The notes beneath the pieces are model-generated. The model did not search any database and had not been told where the DNA came from. It saw only the letters and a program-made list of their open reading frames with translations. From Acidobacteriota bacterium (lineage in GTDB: Bacteria > Acidobacteriota > Terriglobia > Terriglobales > Acidobacteriaceae), in assembly GCA_021779695.1 (NCBI GenBank), contig JAJYAE010000008.1, forward strand, positions 1-33,960: a DNA stretch of 33,960 bases. The letters are read 5' to 3'. The translations under genes and the position numbers were made by a program. The first letter of the stretch is position 1. The number at the start of each line of letters is the position of its first letter. Shown one piece after another: positions 1 through 8,185 of the stretch.

Positions 1-692
1 CTCAGAACTACCTCATTCCCTCCGGCTCGATGAAGAACACGTTGCTTGTAGGCGATCACCTTGTCGTCGACCGAATCACGCTCGAGACGCCCGCTTCGTG
101 GATGCCGCTAGTAAGGTATCGCGAGCCGAGGCGCGGCGATGTTGTGGTGTTCTTCAAGCCCGTTTATCAGCCTGGTATTGATGCCACTGACGCCGACGGG
201 ACACCGCAGTACACTCGCTTAGTAAAGAGATTGATCGGCGTACCGGGCGATCATATTCATCTCCGCAACGGCATCGTGATTGTGAATGGTGTCGCACAGC
301 CTGTGGGATTTGCGCAACCGACGACGACGGATAACTTCAACGAGTTTCTCGACGATTTCCCCGCAGTACCTCCAGCCGGGGTGCCGGGGGCAACAGAGGC
401 GTGGGCCGTAAACTTCCCGAGTTATATCCAGGGCGGCGACCTCGTGGTTCCACCCGGCATGTATTTCATGATGGGCGACAACCGGCACAACAGCCTGGAC
501 TCGCGCTACTGGGGCTTTGTGCCGCGCGCCAACATCATTGGCCGCCCGCTGTTCAATTATTGGTCGTTCGAGGCCGCAGACGGACAACTTGAACAACCGG
601 GATTCGGTCATAAGCTCGCGTGGTTCGGCCACGTTCTGGTGCATTTCTTCCCGGATACGCGCTGGAAACGCACTTTCCACATTGTTCATTGA
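1..692 (+). CDS. lepB: Signal peptidase I, 5' end missing
   Basis: Membrane-bound serine/lysine peptidase that removes signal peptides from exported proteins on the outer face of the inner membrane. The reading frame is open from the left edge, so the N-terminal membrane anchor is outside the window. The first visible residues read IPSGSM, where the serine encoded at 27-29 is the nucleophile; the methionine at 30 is therefore internal and not the start. The general-base lysine is encoded at 225-227 in the box VKRLIGVPGD. Near the C terminus GDNRHNSLDSR matches conserved box E (usually GDNRD), with His in place of the first Asp. No gene follows in the same operon; the next feature on this strand is a tRNA. 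The family assignment is secure from three conserved boxes. Confidence 0.95.
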   Translation, partial: QNYLIPSGSMKNTLLVGDHLVVDRITLETPASWMPLVRYREPRRGDVVVFFKPVYQPGIDATDADGTPQYTRLVKRLIGVPGDHIHLRNGIVIVNGVAQPVGFAQPTTTDNFNEFLDDFPAVPPAGVPGATEAWAVNFPSYIQGGDLVVPPGMYFMMGDNRHNSLDSRYWGFVPRANIIGRPLFNYWSFEAADGQLEQPGFGHKLAWFGHVLVHFFPDTRWKRTFHIVH

Positions 693-1016
693 ACCGGAAT
701 TGTGGATTCCGATTCGATCCTCGTGCGTTCCCGGTCGAGTGACCGGCGATGCGGAAGTATGGGCTTCTTTCGTCCGTAGGGCGGAGCACAAAACGAACAC
801 AAAAAGTTGACCGTTTTCCGTAATGGGCTGATTCATTGAGGATTCCTTGCGGACGGTCTTGAAAGGGCACGGCTTCAGCCCTGCCGCAAGGGTCTGCAAG
901 ACCCTCCGGCCTCCCCGCCCTGAGGGAAGTTTCCACTCACATCGCACTGACCATTCCCTGATGGAGTAGCCTCGGAAACCGCGGAGAATCCTCAAAGTAC
1001 GATATGCTGGAGATGC
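693..1016. other. Spacer between lepB and tRNA-Arg, hairpin-rich
   Basis: No convincing gene lies in these 324 bases. A 6 bp stem (ccggtc/gaccgg, 731-746) follows lepB at a short distance but has no T-run after it. Two further hairpins lie side by side at 866-905. An open frame crosses the spacer on the minus strand, but it runs antisense into lepB and has no recognisable protein content. Confidence 0.6.
866..905. repeat. Tandem pair of intergenic hairpins
   Basis: The first hairpin, 866-885, pairs ggcacggct with agccctgcc around a two-base centre, with one C-C mismatch. The second, 889-905, pairs agggtct with agaccct perfectly around loop gca. No T-run follows either stem, so an ordinary terminator is unlikely on the plus strand. 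The layout looks like a dispersed REP-type palindromic element, which is an inference; only one copy was seen here. Confidence 0.45.
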
Positions 1017-1093
1017 GCGCCCGTAGCTCAGCTGGATAGAGCGAACGCCTCCGGAGCGTTAGGTCGGGAGTTCGAATCTCTCCGGGCGCACCA
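1017..1093 (+). tRNA. tRNA-Arg (anticodon CCG)
   Basis: A full cloverleaf can be folded by hand. The acceptor stem pairs gcgcccg (1017-1023) with cgggcgc (1083-1089), followed by discriminator A and an encoded CCA (1091-1093). The D stem is gctc/gagc. The anticodon stem is aacgc/gcgtt around loop ctccgga, giving anticodon CCG, which reads Arg codon CGG. The T stem is gggag/ctctc with loop ttcgaat. The variable loop is short. The gene stands alone and is convergent with the M28 peptidase gene. Confidence 0.97.
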
Positions 1094-1114
1094 TTTTCCC
1101 CCCACCGCATCCCC

Positions 1115-1150
1115 AAAAATACAAAAGCCCGGCAGCCATCGCCACCGGGC
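1115..1150 (-). terminator. Rho-independent terminator of the M28 peptidase gene
   Basis: Read on the minus strand, gcccgg and ccgggc form a 6 bp all-GC stem around a 12-base loop, followed directly by ttttgtattttt. It begins about 24 bases after the peptidase stop codon. On the plus strand the stem is preceded, not followed, by the A/T run, so it serves the minus-strand gene rather than the tRNA. Confidence 0.8.
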
Positions 1151-1173
1151 CCTCGTCTTCTCTGCCTGCGCCC

Positions 1174-2667
1174 TCAGAATAGCCCGTGCGCCTGCATATC
1201 CTTATACTCATCCAGCGCCTTGATCCCCTTCAGCTCGTCCTCCACCTCCGTCGCCGAGTAGTGCCTCAGCGTCGTCGGCGAATCCGCAAACGCATACGCC
1301 GTCAGCCCCACCACCGTCGCGCCCAGGTTCAGGTCCCGCGGGTCCACCTTGTCAAACGTGTCGCTCGGCTTGTGGTGCAGTTGCATGTACTTCTCCATCG
1401 GCGTCCACAGCACAAACGACGGCACTCCCTGCGCCAGAAAAGGCCCTTCGTCCGTCGAGAACGTGTAGCGTCCCTCATCTGTCGTTCCCCCCGCATCCAG
1501 ATCGGCCAGCAGCGGCTTCAGCACCGTCACCGCGTCCGCCTCGTCCTTGCGCCCAAAGACGTACCACCCCTTCGGTGCCTCGTCGCCCGTATCCGTCACA
1601 AAGTCCCCCACGCACTTCGCCGCGTCCGCCGCGTGCGCATGAGCGTAGCGCAGTGACCCGATCAATCCCTCTTCTTCGCCGCCAAACAGGATAAACCGCA
1701 TCGTCCGTCGCGGCTTCAGCCCCGCTGCCTCCACCGCCTGCGCCACCGCCATCACGCTCGCCGCGCCCGTCCCGTTGTCCTGCGCGCCCGTCCCCGGATT
1801 CCACGAGTCCAGATGCCCGCCCACAATTACAAACTCACCGCCGTCCTCGCGCCCCGGAATCTCAGCCACCACGTTGTGTACGGTCACGTCCTTGCGAATC
1901 CGGTTCTTGAAGCTGAACTCAATCTCCACCGGGCTCTTCGCCAGCAGCCGCTTCAGTAGCAGCGTGTCCTCCATGCCCAGGTTCGCCGTCACGATGGTGG
2001 CCTCGGTGCCCCTGAAGTCCGTCAGACCCACCATGCTCGGCGCGTTGTTCACCGCGCCCAGGCCCAGCACCAGCGCCCGCGCGCCTTCGCTCGCCAACAG
2101 GTCGATCGCGTCAAACAGCTTGCCAATCGGCTGGCCCGGGTGCTTCCGCATCGAGTCGCCATCAACCAGCACAATGCTGTCCTTGATCTTCGACGCCGCG
2201 GCCTTCACGCCCTCCACCGACGCATCATCCAGATAAAATACCTGCCCGCGCACACCCCCCGGCGGTGTCGATGGGCTCCATCCCTCGCTCACCAGGTGCA
2301 GCGCCTGCTCGTGCGGCGCAATCATCCGCGCCGTCGCCACGCCATCCGGCTCCCACGTCGCCGGAATCGTCCACGACTCGCCGTGCACATTCTTCAGCCC
2401 CATCTGCTTGAACTCATCCTCGGCCCACGCCACGGCCTTGTCGTAGTTCGCCGAACCTGTCAGCCGCGGCCCAATGTCATCCGCCAGGTGCTCGTCATAC
2501 TCATACGCCTTGCCGGCCAGCATCATCTGCCCGCCCAGCCGCACCAGCTCCTGGTTCAGTTTCCCGTCCACCGTCAACTGGTTCTGCGCCGTCTGCGCCG
2601 CGCACAGCCCGCTGCCCGCTGCCATCGCTCCACATATCAGTAGGAAAAGGGGAAGTCTCTTCATCAT
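1174..2667 (-). CDS. Secreted M28 family zinc peptidase (carboxypeptidase Q-like)
   Basis: Predicted exported di-zinc exopeptidase of 497 residues. An N-terminal signal peptide (MMKRLPLFLLICGAM, then an Ala/Gly-rich cleavage region) is followed by a PA-type insert and the M28 catalytic domain. Probable zinc ligands in order are His285 (GGHLDSW), Asp297 (AQDNGTG), Glu332 within GGEEEG (Glu331 as general base), Asp359 (VTDTGDE) and His431 or His432 (LHHKPSDT). These follow the order and spacing of the carboxypeptidase Q/PGCP subfamily. The start at 2667 is chosen because gggaggatgag lies just upstream and the signal peptide begins there; an in-frame start 12 codons upstream has neither advantage. 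The gene is monocistronic, ends in a terminator at 1115-1150, and diverges from the FAD dehydrogenase gene. The substrate cannot be told. Confidence 0.9.
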   Translation of the reverse strand: MMKRLPLFLLICGAMAAGSGLCAAQTAQNQLTVDGKLNQELVRLGGQMMLAGKAYEYDEHLADDIGPRLTGSANYDKAVAWAEDEFKQMGLKNVHGESWTIPATWEPDGVATARMIAPHEQALHLVSEGWSPSTPPGGVRGQVFYLDDASVEGVKAAASKIKDSIVLVDGDSMRKHPGQPIGKLFDAIDLLASEGARALVLGLGAVNNAPSMVGLTDFRGTEATIVTANLGMEDTLLLKRLLAKSPVEIEFSFKNRIRKDVTVHNVVAEIPGREDGGEFVIVGGHLDSWNPGTGAQDNGTGAASVMAVAQAVEAAGLKPRRTMRFILFGGEEEGLIGSLRYAHAHAADAAKCVGDFVTDTGDEAPKGWYVFGRKDEADAVTVLKPLLADLDAGGTTDEGRYTFSTDEGPFLAQGVPSFVLWTPMEKYMQLHHKPSDTFDKVDPRDLNLGATVVGLTAYAFADSPTTLRHYSATEVEDELKGIKALDEYKDMQAHGLF

Positions 2668-2891
2668 GCGCTCATCCTCCCGGTCGGCCTGCTCCCATGT
2701 CAAGGAGATTCACCGGTCACTCACCCCCGTTCCGTGCAAGCCCGGGCCAGCCCGCGCCACCGCTTCTGCGCATTGCCCCAACCTTCCATCCCATCCACAC
2801 CCCCGGTCTCGCACCCCGTCTCTCGTCACTCCATACTGACTAGTTCCGCTCCGCGGATGCACCCGCCAGTCCTCCGCGCTACCATTCCTGC

Positions 2892-5800
2892 GTGAGCACT
2901 TTTTCCATTCTTTCCAACGCCACGCCCCTCGCCCATGAGAGCTTCGCCGCCCACCGCGAGCTCGAGGCGCGTCTCAAAGCCACGCTCCGGGGCGACGTCC
3001 TCTTCGACCTCGGCTCCCGCGCCCTCTACGCCACGGACGCCTCCAACTACCGCCAGCTTCCCATCGGCGTCCTCTACCCGCGCGACGCCGCCGACGTTGA
3101 AGCCGCCCTCGCCGCCTGCCGCGCCACAGGAGCCGCCGTCCTGCCGCGAGGCGCCGGAACCTCCCTCGCCGGCCAGGGCGCCAACGTCGCCGTCGTCTTT
3201 GACTACTCGCGCTACATGAACCGGCTCGACTCCATCGATCCCGAGACCAAGTTGGCCCGCGTCCAGCCCGGCATCGTGCTTGACCGCCTCCGCGACGCCG
3301 CCGAACTCCATCACCTCACCTACGGCCCCGATCCCGCCACCCACTCCCGCTGCACCCTCGGCGGCATGATCGGCAATAACAGTTGCGGCGTCCACGGCCT
3401 CCTCGCCGGCAAGGTCGTCGACAACGTCGAGTCGCTCGACATCGTCCTCTACGACGGCACCCGCATGACCGTCGGACGCACCAGCGACGACCAGCTCGAA
3501 AGCCTCATCCGCGCCGGCGGCCGCATCGGGCACATCTACGCCGGCCTCGCGCGCATTCGCGATACATACTCCTCCGAGATCAACCAAAAATTCCCGCGCA
3601 TCCCGCGCCGCGTCTCCGGCTACAACCTCGACGACCTGCTCCCGGAGAACGGCTTCCACGTCGCCCGCGCGCTGGTCGGCAGTGAGGGCACCTGCGCCAC
3701 CGTCGTCTCCGCCACGCTCAACCTTGCCGCCAGTCCGCCCTTCCGCGTCCTCACCGTCCTCGGATTTCCCGATGGATTTCTTGCCGCTGACGCCGTCCCG
3801 CTCGCCCTCGAACACCGCCCCATCGGCCTTGAAGGCTTCGATCATCTGCTCGTCGAGTTCATGCGCCGCAAGGGCCTCTCCCTTCGCGATCTCGACCGGC
3901 TCCCGCCCGGCGTCGGCTATCTCCTTGTCGAGATGGGCGCATGGTCTGCGGAAGAAGCCCGCGCCCAGGCCGAAAGCCTCGCCCGCGCATCGCAGTCATG
4001 GCCCACCCCGCCCGCCGCGCACATCTGCACCCCTGCCGAGGCGGCCAGCGTCTGGCATGTCCGCGAGTCCGCTCTCGGCGCGGTCGTCTTCGTCCCCGGA
4101 GAGCCCGACCGCTGGGAGGGTTGGGAAGACGCCGCCGTCCCGCCCGTGCGCCTTGGTGAATACCTGCGCCGGATCACCGCTCTCATGGCGGAGTACGGCT
4201 ACCGCAGTCCGCTCTACGGCCACTACGGTCAGGGCTGCGTCCACATGCGCATCAACTTCGACTTCAAGACCGAGCAGGGCCTGCGCAACTTCCGCGAGTT
4301 CCTCGACCGCGCCACCGATGTCGTCCTCTCCCTCGGCGGATCGCTCAGCGGCGAGCACGGTGACGGCCAGGCGCGCGCCGCCCTGCTGCCCAAAATGTTC
4401 GGCCCCGCATTGATGAACGCCTTCCGCGAGTTCAAGGCCCTCTGGGATCCTGACAACCGCATGAATCCCGGCAAGCTCATCGACGCGGTGCGCGTCTACG
4501 ACCCCGTTGAGAATCTCCGCCACGGCCCCTCGCACCCCCCATCCACGGGCGCCCCAGGTCTCGCTTCTGAGACGTGGGAGTCCTCGAAAGCTTCGTCCTC
4601 CGCAACTCCGGGTGCCCCATCCTTGCGTCGCTCTTCAGACGCAAGGGTGGGAAACGACGAACTTAACCAAGCTGCGATTCCGGGTGCCCCAGGTCTCGCT
4701 TCTGAGACCTCGGAAACGCACTTCGTGTTCTCCAAAGACAACGGCTCGTTCACCCGCGCCACGGAGCGCTGCGTGGGCATTGGCGCATGTCGCAACACCA
4801 CCGGCGGCGTCATGTGCCCCAGCTACCGCGCCACCGGTCTGGAGCAGCACTCCACCCGCGGCCGCGCCCGTCTCCTCTGGGAGATGCTCTCCGGGTCCCT
4901 GCGCGAAGAAGGCTTCCAGAGCAAGACCGTGCATGAGGCGCTCGATCTCTGTCTCAGTTGCAAGGCCTGCAAATCCGAGTGCCCGGTCCAGGTCGACATG
5001 GCCGCCTACAAATCCGAATTCCTCGCCCAGCGCTACAAGGGCCACCTGCACCCGCTCCATCACTACCTCTTCGGATTCGCCGACAGGCTCGCGCGCTGGG
5101 GTTCCCTCGCGCCCGCGCTCACCAACGCGCTTCTCACCGGCCCCATCACCAGCCCGCTCATCAAGCGCATCGCCGGAGTCGCCCAGCAGCGCCAGTTGCC
5201 CCACCTCGCGGACAAGAACTACGTCAAATCGAGAAAGCCGGGTGCCCCAGGTCTCGATTCTGAGACCTGGGAATCGACAGGCCCTGGGCCGTCACCGTTC
5301 CCCGCGACCACGGTGGTCCTTTGGCCCGACACCTGGAACAACTACTACCATCCGCAAACCCTCGCCTCCGCGGAAAAAGTCCTCACGGAAGCCGGCTTCC
5401 GCGTTGAAGTCCCACGCGGACACATCTGCTGCGGCCGCCCGCTCTACGACTTCGGCCTGCTCGACGCCGCGCGCCGCTATCTGCGCAGCGTTCTCGATCG
5501 CATGGCCCCGCAGATCGACGCCGGTCTGCCCTTCATCTTCCTTGAGCCGAGTTGTGCCAGCGTCTTCAAAGACGAGCTCCTCGAAATCTTCCCCGGCGAT
5601 GCCCACGCACAAAAACTCAGCCAGCAGGTCTGGCTCCTCGCCGACTGGCTCGCCGACCACGCGCCGCACTTCGCGCCCACCGGCCTCACCGGCGCGCACA
5701 TCCTCGTCCACGGCCACTGCCACCACAAAGCCGTCTTCGGCGGCGCGGCTAGTGAAATCGCACTCTTCCAGCGCGCCGGCGCCGTCGTCGAACCTATCCA

Positions 5801-6032
5801 GGCCGGCTGCTGCGGCATGGCCGGACCATTTGGTTTTGAAGCCGACAAGTTCGAAGTCTCCAAAGCCATCGCGGAAGACGGCCTGCTGCCTGCCATCCGT
5901 TCCGCCGCTTCCACCACCACCGTCGTCGTCGCCGACGGCTTCAGTTGCCGCGAGCAGATTCATCAGCTCGGCCACACCCAGGCGCTGCACTTCGCTGAAG
6001 TCCTCGCCCGCCACTGCGGCTGCGGCGGATAA
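2892..6032 (+). CDS. FAD / 4Fe-4S / CCG-domain 2-hydroxyacid dehydrogenase (YdiJ-like)
   Basis: A 1046-residue fusion oxidoreductase that combines the roles of GlcD-, GlcE- and GlcF-type subunits. By homology to E. coli YdiJ it should oxidise a D-2-hydroxyacid (D-2-hydroxyglutarate or D-lactate class) and pass electrons through iron-sulfur centres to the respiratory chain. Residues about 40-220 form the FAD-binding domain (PRGAGTSLAGQG), and about 260-530 the FAD-oxidase C-terminal domain. A ferredoxin-like domain has Cys627, Cys633 and Cys642, then CLSCKACKSECP with Cys687, 690, 693 and 697. The C-terminal CCG domain carries HICCG (Cys846/847), EPSC (Cys888), HGHC (Cys943) and GCCG (Cys973/974). 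The GTG start fits the family N terminus but has no clear ribosome binding site. Four palindromic repeats sit in frame in the linkers at residues about 552-608 and 783-795, making these linkers unusually Pro/Gly/Ser/Thr-rich. Confidence 0.9.
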   Translation: MSTFSILSNATPLAHESFAAHRELEARLKATLRGDVLFDLGSRALYATDASNYRQLPIGVLYPRDAADVEAALAACRATGAAVLPRGAGTSLAGQGANVAVVFDYSRYMNRLDSIDPETKLARVQPGIVLDRLRDAAELHHLTYGPDPATHSRCTLGGMIGNNSCGVHGLLAGKVVDNVESLDIVLYDGTRMTVGRTSDDQLESLIRAGGRIGHIYAGLARIRDTYSSEINQKFPRIPRRVSGYNLDDLLPENGFHVARALVGSEGTCATVVSATLNLAASPPFRVLTVLGFPDGFLAADAVPLALEHRPIGLEGFDHLLVEFMRRKGLSLRDLDRLPPGVGYLLVEMGAWSAEEARAQAESLARASQSWPTPPAAHICTPAEAASVWHVRESALGAVVFVPGEPDRWEGWEDAAVPPVRLGEYLRRITALMAEYGYRSPLYGHYGQGCVHMRINFDFKTEQGLRNFREFLDRATDVVLSLGGSLSGEHGDGQARAALLPKMFGPALMNAFREFKALWDPDNRMNPGKLIDAVRVYDPVENLRHGPSHPPSTGAPGLASETWESSKASSSATPGAPSLRRSSDARVGNDELNQAAIPGAPGLASETSETHFVFSKDNGSFTRATERCVGIGACRNTTGGVMCPSYRATGLEQHSTRGRARLLWEMLSGSLREEGFQSKTVHEALDLCLSCKACKSECPVQVDMAAYKSEFLAQRYKGHLHPLHHYLFGFADRLARWGSLAPALTNALLTGPITSPLIKRIAGVAQQRQLPHLADKNYVKSRKPGAPGLDSETWESTGPGPSPFPATTVVLWPDTWNNYYHPQTLASAEKVLTEAGFRVEVPRGHICCGRPLYDFGLLDAARRYLRSVLDRMAPQIDAGLPFIFLEPSCASVFKDELLEIFPGDAHAQKLSQQVWLLADWLADHAPHFAPTGLTGAHILVHGHCHHKAVFGGAASEIALFQRAGAVVEPIQAGCCGMAGPFGFEADKFEVSKAIAEDGLLPAIRSAASTTTVVVADGFSCREQIHQLGHTQALHFAEVLARHCGCGG
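4546..4582 (+). repeat. In-frame palindromic repeat, copy 1
   Basis: Core palindrome 4553-4578: cccaggtctc and gagacgtggg pair around gcttct with one mismatch. It is translated as GAPGLASETWES within the linker between the FAD-oxidase domain and the ferredoxin domain. It shares its core and reading frame with copies 3 and 4. Confidence 0.85.
4608..4654 (+). repeat. In-frame palindromic repeat, copy 2 (variant stem)
   Basis: Begins with the same ccgggtgcccca as the other copies but carries a different, longer stem. Bases 4616-4629 pair with 4638-4651 over 14 positions (one G-T wobble) around an 8-base loop. It is translated as PGAPSLRRSSDARVGN. The flank is conserved while the stem has been replaced, as expected of a family with exchangeable palindromic cores. 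Confidence 0.8.
4680..4716 (+). repeat. In-frame palindromic repeat, copy 3
   Basis: Starts ccgggtgccccaggtctc. The core palindrome 4688-4713 pairs cccaggtctc with gagacctcgg around gcttct, with one mismatch. It is translated as PGAPGLASETSET and lies immediately before the ferredoxin-like domain. Confidence 0.85.
5238..5277 (+). repeat. In-frame palindromic repeat, copy 4
   Basis: Starts ccgggtgccccaggtctc. The core palindrome 5246-5271 is a perfect 10 bp stem (cccaggtctc/gagacctggg) around gattct. An alternative 7 bp stem tcgattc/gaatcga overlaps it (5254-5277). It is translated as PGAPGLDSETWES in the linker between the ferredoxin-like and CCG domains, about 530 bases downstream of copy 3. 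Confidence 0.88.
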
Positions 6033-6059
6033 TACCGGCCGGCGAACTGGCCAGAGTAG

Positions 6060-7343
6060 CTACTTCATCCCTCCGCGTCGCGCATGCAGCGCCTCCAGCG
6101 CATCGCACGCGGTCTTCACGCCATCTTCGAGGCTCAGTTGTGCGGCTGCGGATTGCGCATGTTGCGCGAAGTCCGGCTCCGCGAGCATCGCCTTGATCGT
6201 CGTCGCCACGCGCTCCGCGGTGTAGTTGGGCTTCCGGATGGTGCGTGCCAGACCGAGCCGCGTCATGCGCCGGGCATTATCCGGCTGGTCGTGCGAGTAG
6301 GGCATGATCAGCATCGGTTTTCCAGCCCGCAGACACTGCGCCGTAGTGCCCACGCCGCCCTGATGGACCACCAGCGCGGCGCGTGGCAGCAGCGCGGAGT
6401 AGGGTGCATATTCCGCTACGCAGATCGACGAGGGCAGCCTCTGCGGCGGGCGGTTGCGCGGATCGGACCCGATCAGCAGCACAGCGCGCAGGCCCATACT
6501 GACGGCGGCTTCCGCTGAAACCTCATAGAAGTTGCCCGCGGCCAGCACGGCCGCCGAGCCCAGCGTGAAGACCACAGGCGGCTGACCCGCGGCGAGAAAC
6601 TCCTCAAGATGCGCCGGAAGCGCGGCATTGCCCGCGTCGGAATCGTAAAAGCAGAAGCCGGTGATCAGCACATTGGCCGGCCAGTCCTTCTGCTCCACGC
6701 CTAGAACGCGCGAGAAGAGCGCGAGCACAAGGTCGGGCGAGTGCTTCGCATCGAAGAGCGGGTTTGTGCCAGGCGGCAGGCCGAGTGCGCGGCGCAGGCT
6801 GCCGATGGGCTCGTGCCAGTTGCGCGTGGTGAACCGCGCCAGTTGCTTCATCCCCCAACCCATGCCGGGGAACTTGTCCACATGCGCCAGCAGCGGGAAC
6901 GGCGGCAGCACCGGCGGATCCAGGGCGGAGAAGAACGAGAGCGGCGCGAGTACGTAGCTGGCCCACGGAATGCCGGTGATCTCTGCGACAAGCGGGCCTG
7001 CGTAGTTCAGCTCGCCCAGCAGCATCAGGTCGGCGCGCGTCGGCTCTGTGGCCGCGGTAAGCAGGTCGTCATAGGTCTGCCGCAGCGCAGGAAAGAGGAA
7101 GTTGCGCAGACCGTGCTCCGTGCCATGCTTCGCGTCGTAGATCATCGCGACAAGAGAGGCGTTGGCAGCATCAATGTCCGGGCGGGTGGCGTGGAACTCG
7201 AGACCCAGCGGCACAATCTTCGGCCGGTAAAGCGCGGGCAGGGCAAGCACAGGCGTGTGACCTCGGCGCTTGAGTTCAAGGGCCAGGGCAATCAGCGGGT
7301 TAATGTCGCCGAAGGTGCCGATGTTCGAGAGAACGATGCGCAC
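6060..7343 (-). CDS. Family 1 (UGT-like) glycosyltransferase
   Basis: Probable cytoplasmic nucleotide-sugar-dependent glycosyltransferase of 427 residues with the two-Rossmann GT-B layout. The N-terminal domain opens with MRIVLSNIGTFGDINPLIAL, the typical acceptor-binding start in which the glycine-rich loop precedes a conserved D-x-x-P. The C-terminal donor-binding domain has VVHQGGVGTTAQCLRAGKP and a following SHDQPDNARR, matching the HxGxGT and DQ signature of macrolide and sterol glycosyltransferases. The acceptor cannot be predicted. It is convergent with the FAD dehydrogenase gene (27-base gap) and divergent from the response regulator gene, sharing a 125-base promoter region with it. 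The length is normal for the family. Confidence 0.88.
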   Translation of the reverse strand: MRIVLSNIGTFGDINPLIALALELKRRGHTPVLALPALYRPKIVPLGLEFHATRPDIDAANASLVAMIYDAKHGTEHGLRNFLFPALRQTYDDLLTAATEPTRADLMLLGELNYAGPLVAEITGIPWASYVLAPLSFFSALDPPVLPPFPLLAHVDKFPGMGWGMKQLARFTTRNWHEPIGSLRRALGLPPGTNPLFDAKHSPDLVLALFSRVLGVEQKDWPANVLITGFCFYDSDAGNAALPAHLEEFLAAGQPPVVFTLGSAAVLAAGNFYEVSAEAAVSMGLRAVLLIGSDPRNRPPQRLPSSICVAEYAPYSALLPRAALVVHQGGVGTTAQCLRAGKPMLIMPYSHDQPDNARRMTRLGLARTIRKPNYTAERVATTIKAMLAEPDFAQHAQSAAAQLSLEDGVKTACDALEALHARRGGMK

Positions 7344-7468
7344 TGGTGCGTCCGTGAGCGGTGATGGTACTTGCAGATATGAGGGTAATGCATGGGGGTG
7401 GGCCGCTCTGCTTCAGGCTCATTTAATCTTGCTGCAACAATAATGGCAGTGGGAGAGGCAGGTTCACC

Positions 7469-8158
7469 ATGCGCGTGCTCCTGGTGGAAGACGAGGTTCG
7501 GCTCGCGGACAACTTGGCGGCGGCCCTGCGCGACGGGCCAGGCTTCGCGGTGGACTGGGCCGAGGACGGCGAGGCGGGCGACGAGTTTGCGCGCGGCGGC
7601 GTCTATGACCTCGTGATTCTGGACCTGATGTTGCCCAGACTCGATGGCCTGGGCCTGCTCAGGCGCCTGCGCGGACGCAAGGATGTAACGCCGGTTCTCA
7701 TCCTCACCGCAAAAGAAGGCAAAGCCGCCATCGTCGAGCTGCTGAATGCGGGCGCGGATGACTATCTGGCCAAGCCCTTTGATCTGGGTGAGCTGATTGC
7801 TCGGGCCAAGGCGCTGATCCGTCGCGGCAAGGGCGCAGCGCACCCCATGCTCGCGGCGCTCGATGTGGAGCTGAACACGCTGGAGCAGACCGTGCGGCGC
7901 GCGGGCGCATTGGTTGACCTGTCGCCGACCGAATACCGCATCCTTGAGTATCTGATTCACCATCCGCGCAAGATTGTGAGCAAGCGCGAGCTGCTGGAGC
8001 ACCTCTACGACTACAACTGGGAGCACCATTCGAACGTGATTGAAGCGCACGTGTCAAACCTGCGCAAGAAGCTGGATGGTGCGCATCCGGATGCCGAGCC
8101 GGTGATTGAGACAATGCGCGGACGCGGATACAGGCTGGCGACGGGCGAAACGCAATAA
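7469..8158 (+). CDS. OmpR/PhoB-family response regulator
   Basis: A 229-residue DNA-binding response regulator. The receiver domain (about 1-118) has the acidic pocket VEDE at 7-9, the phosphoacceptor Asp52 (LDLMLPRLDG), Thr80 (LILTAKE) and Lys102 (LAKPF). The C-terminal winged helix (about 130-225) contains LSPTEYRILEYL and ends with the usual METMRGRGYRL-like strand (here IETMRGRGYRL). The sensor kinase gene starts 27 bases downstream, so the two form a cognate pair. An upstream purine stretch (gggagagg) sits somewhat far from the ATG. The signal and regulon are unknown. The divergent glycosyltransferase is the obvious first candidate target, purely from position. Confidence 0.95.
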   Translation: MRVLLVEDEVRLADNLAAALRDGPGFAVDWAEDGEAGDEFARGGVYDLVILDLMLPRLDGLGLLRRLRGRKDVTPVLILTAKEGKAAIVELLNAGADDYLAKPFDLGELIARAKALIRRGKGAAHPMLAALDVELNTLEQTVRRAGALVDLSPTEYRILEYLIHHPRKIVSKRELLEHLYDYNWEHHSNVIEAHVSNLRKKLDGAHPDAEPVIETMRGRGYRLATGETQ

Positions 8159-8185
8159 GCGCGAAAGACTGAAGCAGAATAAGCC

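Noticed and set aside
2826..3845. A 339-codon open frame antisense to the dehydrogenase N terminus
   Set aside because: Gly, Ala, Val, Asp and Glu runs typical of antisense shadows in GC-rich DNA; no domain or ribosome binding site.
4546..5277. A CRISPR array formed by the four repeats
   Set aside because: Spacing is irregular (about 63, 72 and 560 bases), the stems differ, and the sequence between them is coding. No cas genes are present.
4507..6225. A 572-codon open frame on the plus strand overlapping the FAD dehydrogenase
   Set aside because: It is a second-frame shadow of the dehydrogenase, dominated by Ser, Pro, Arg and Ala. All the Fe-S and CCG motifs are in the other frame.
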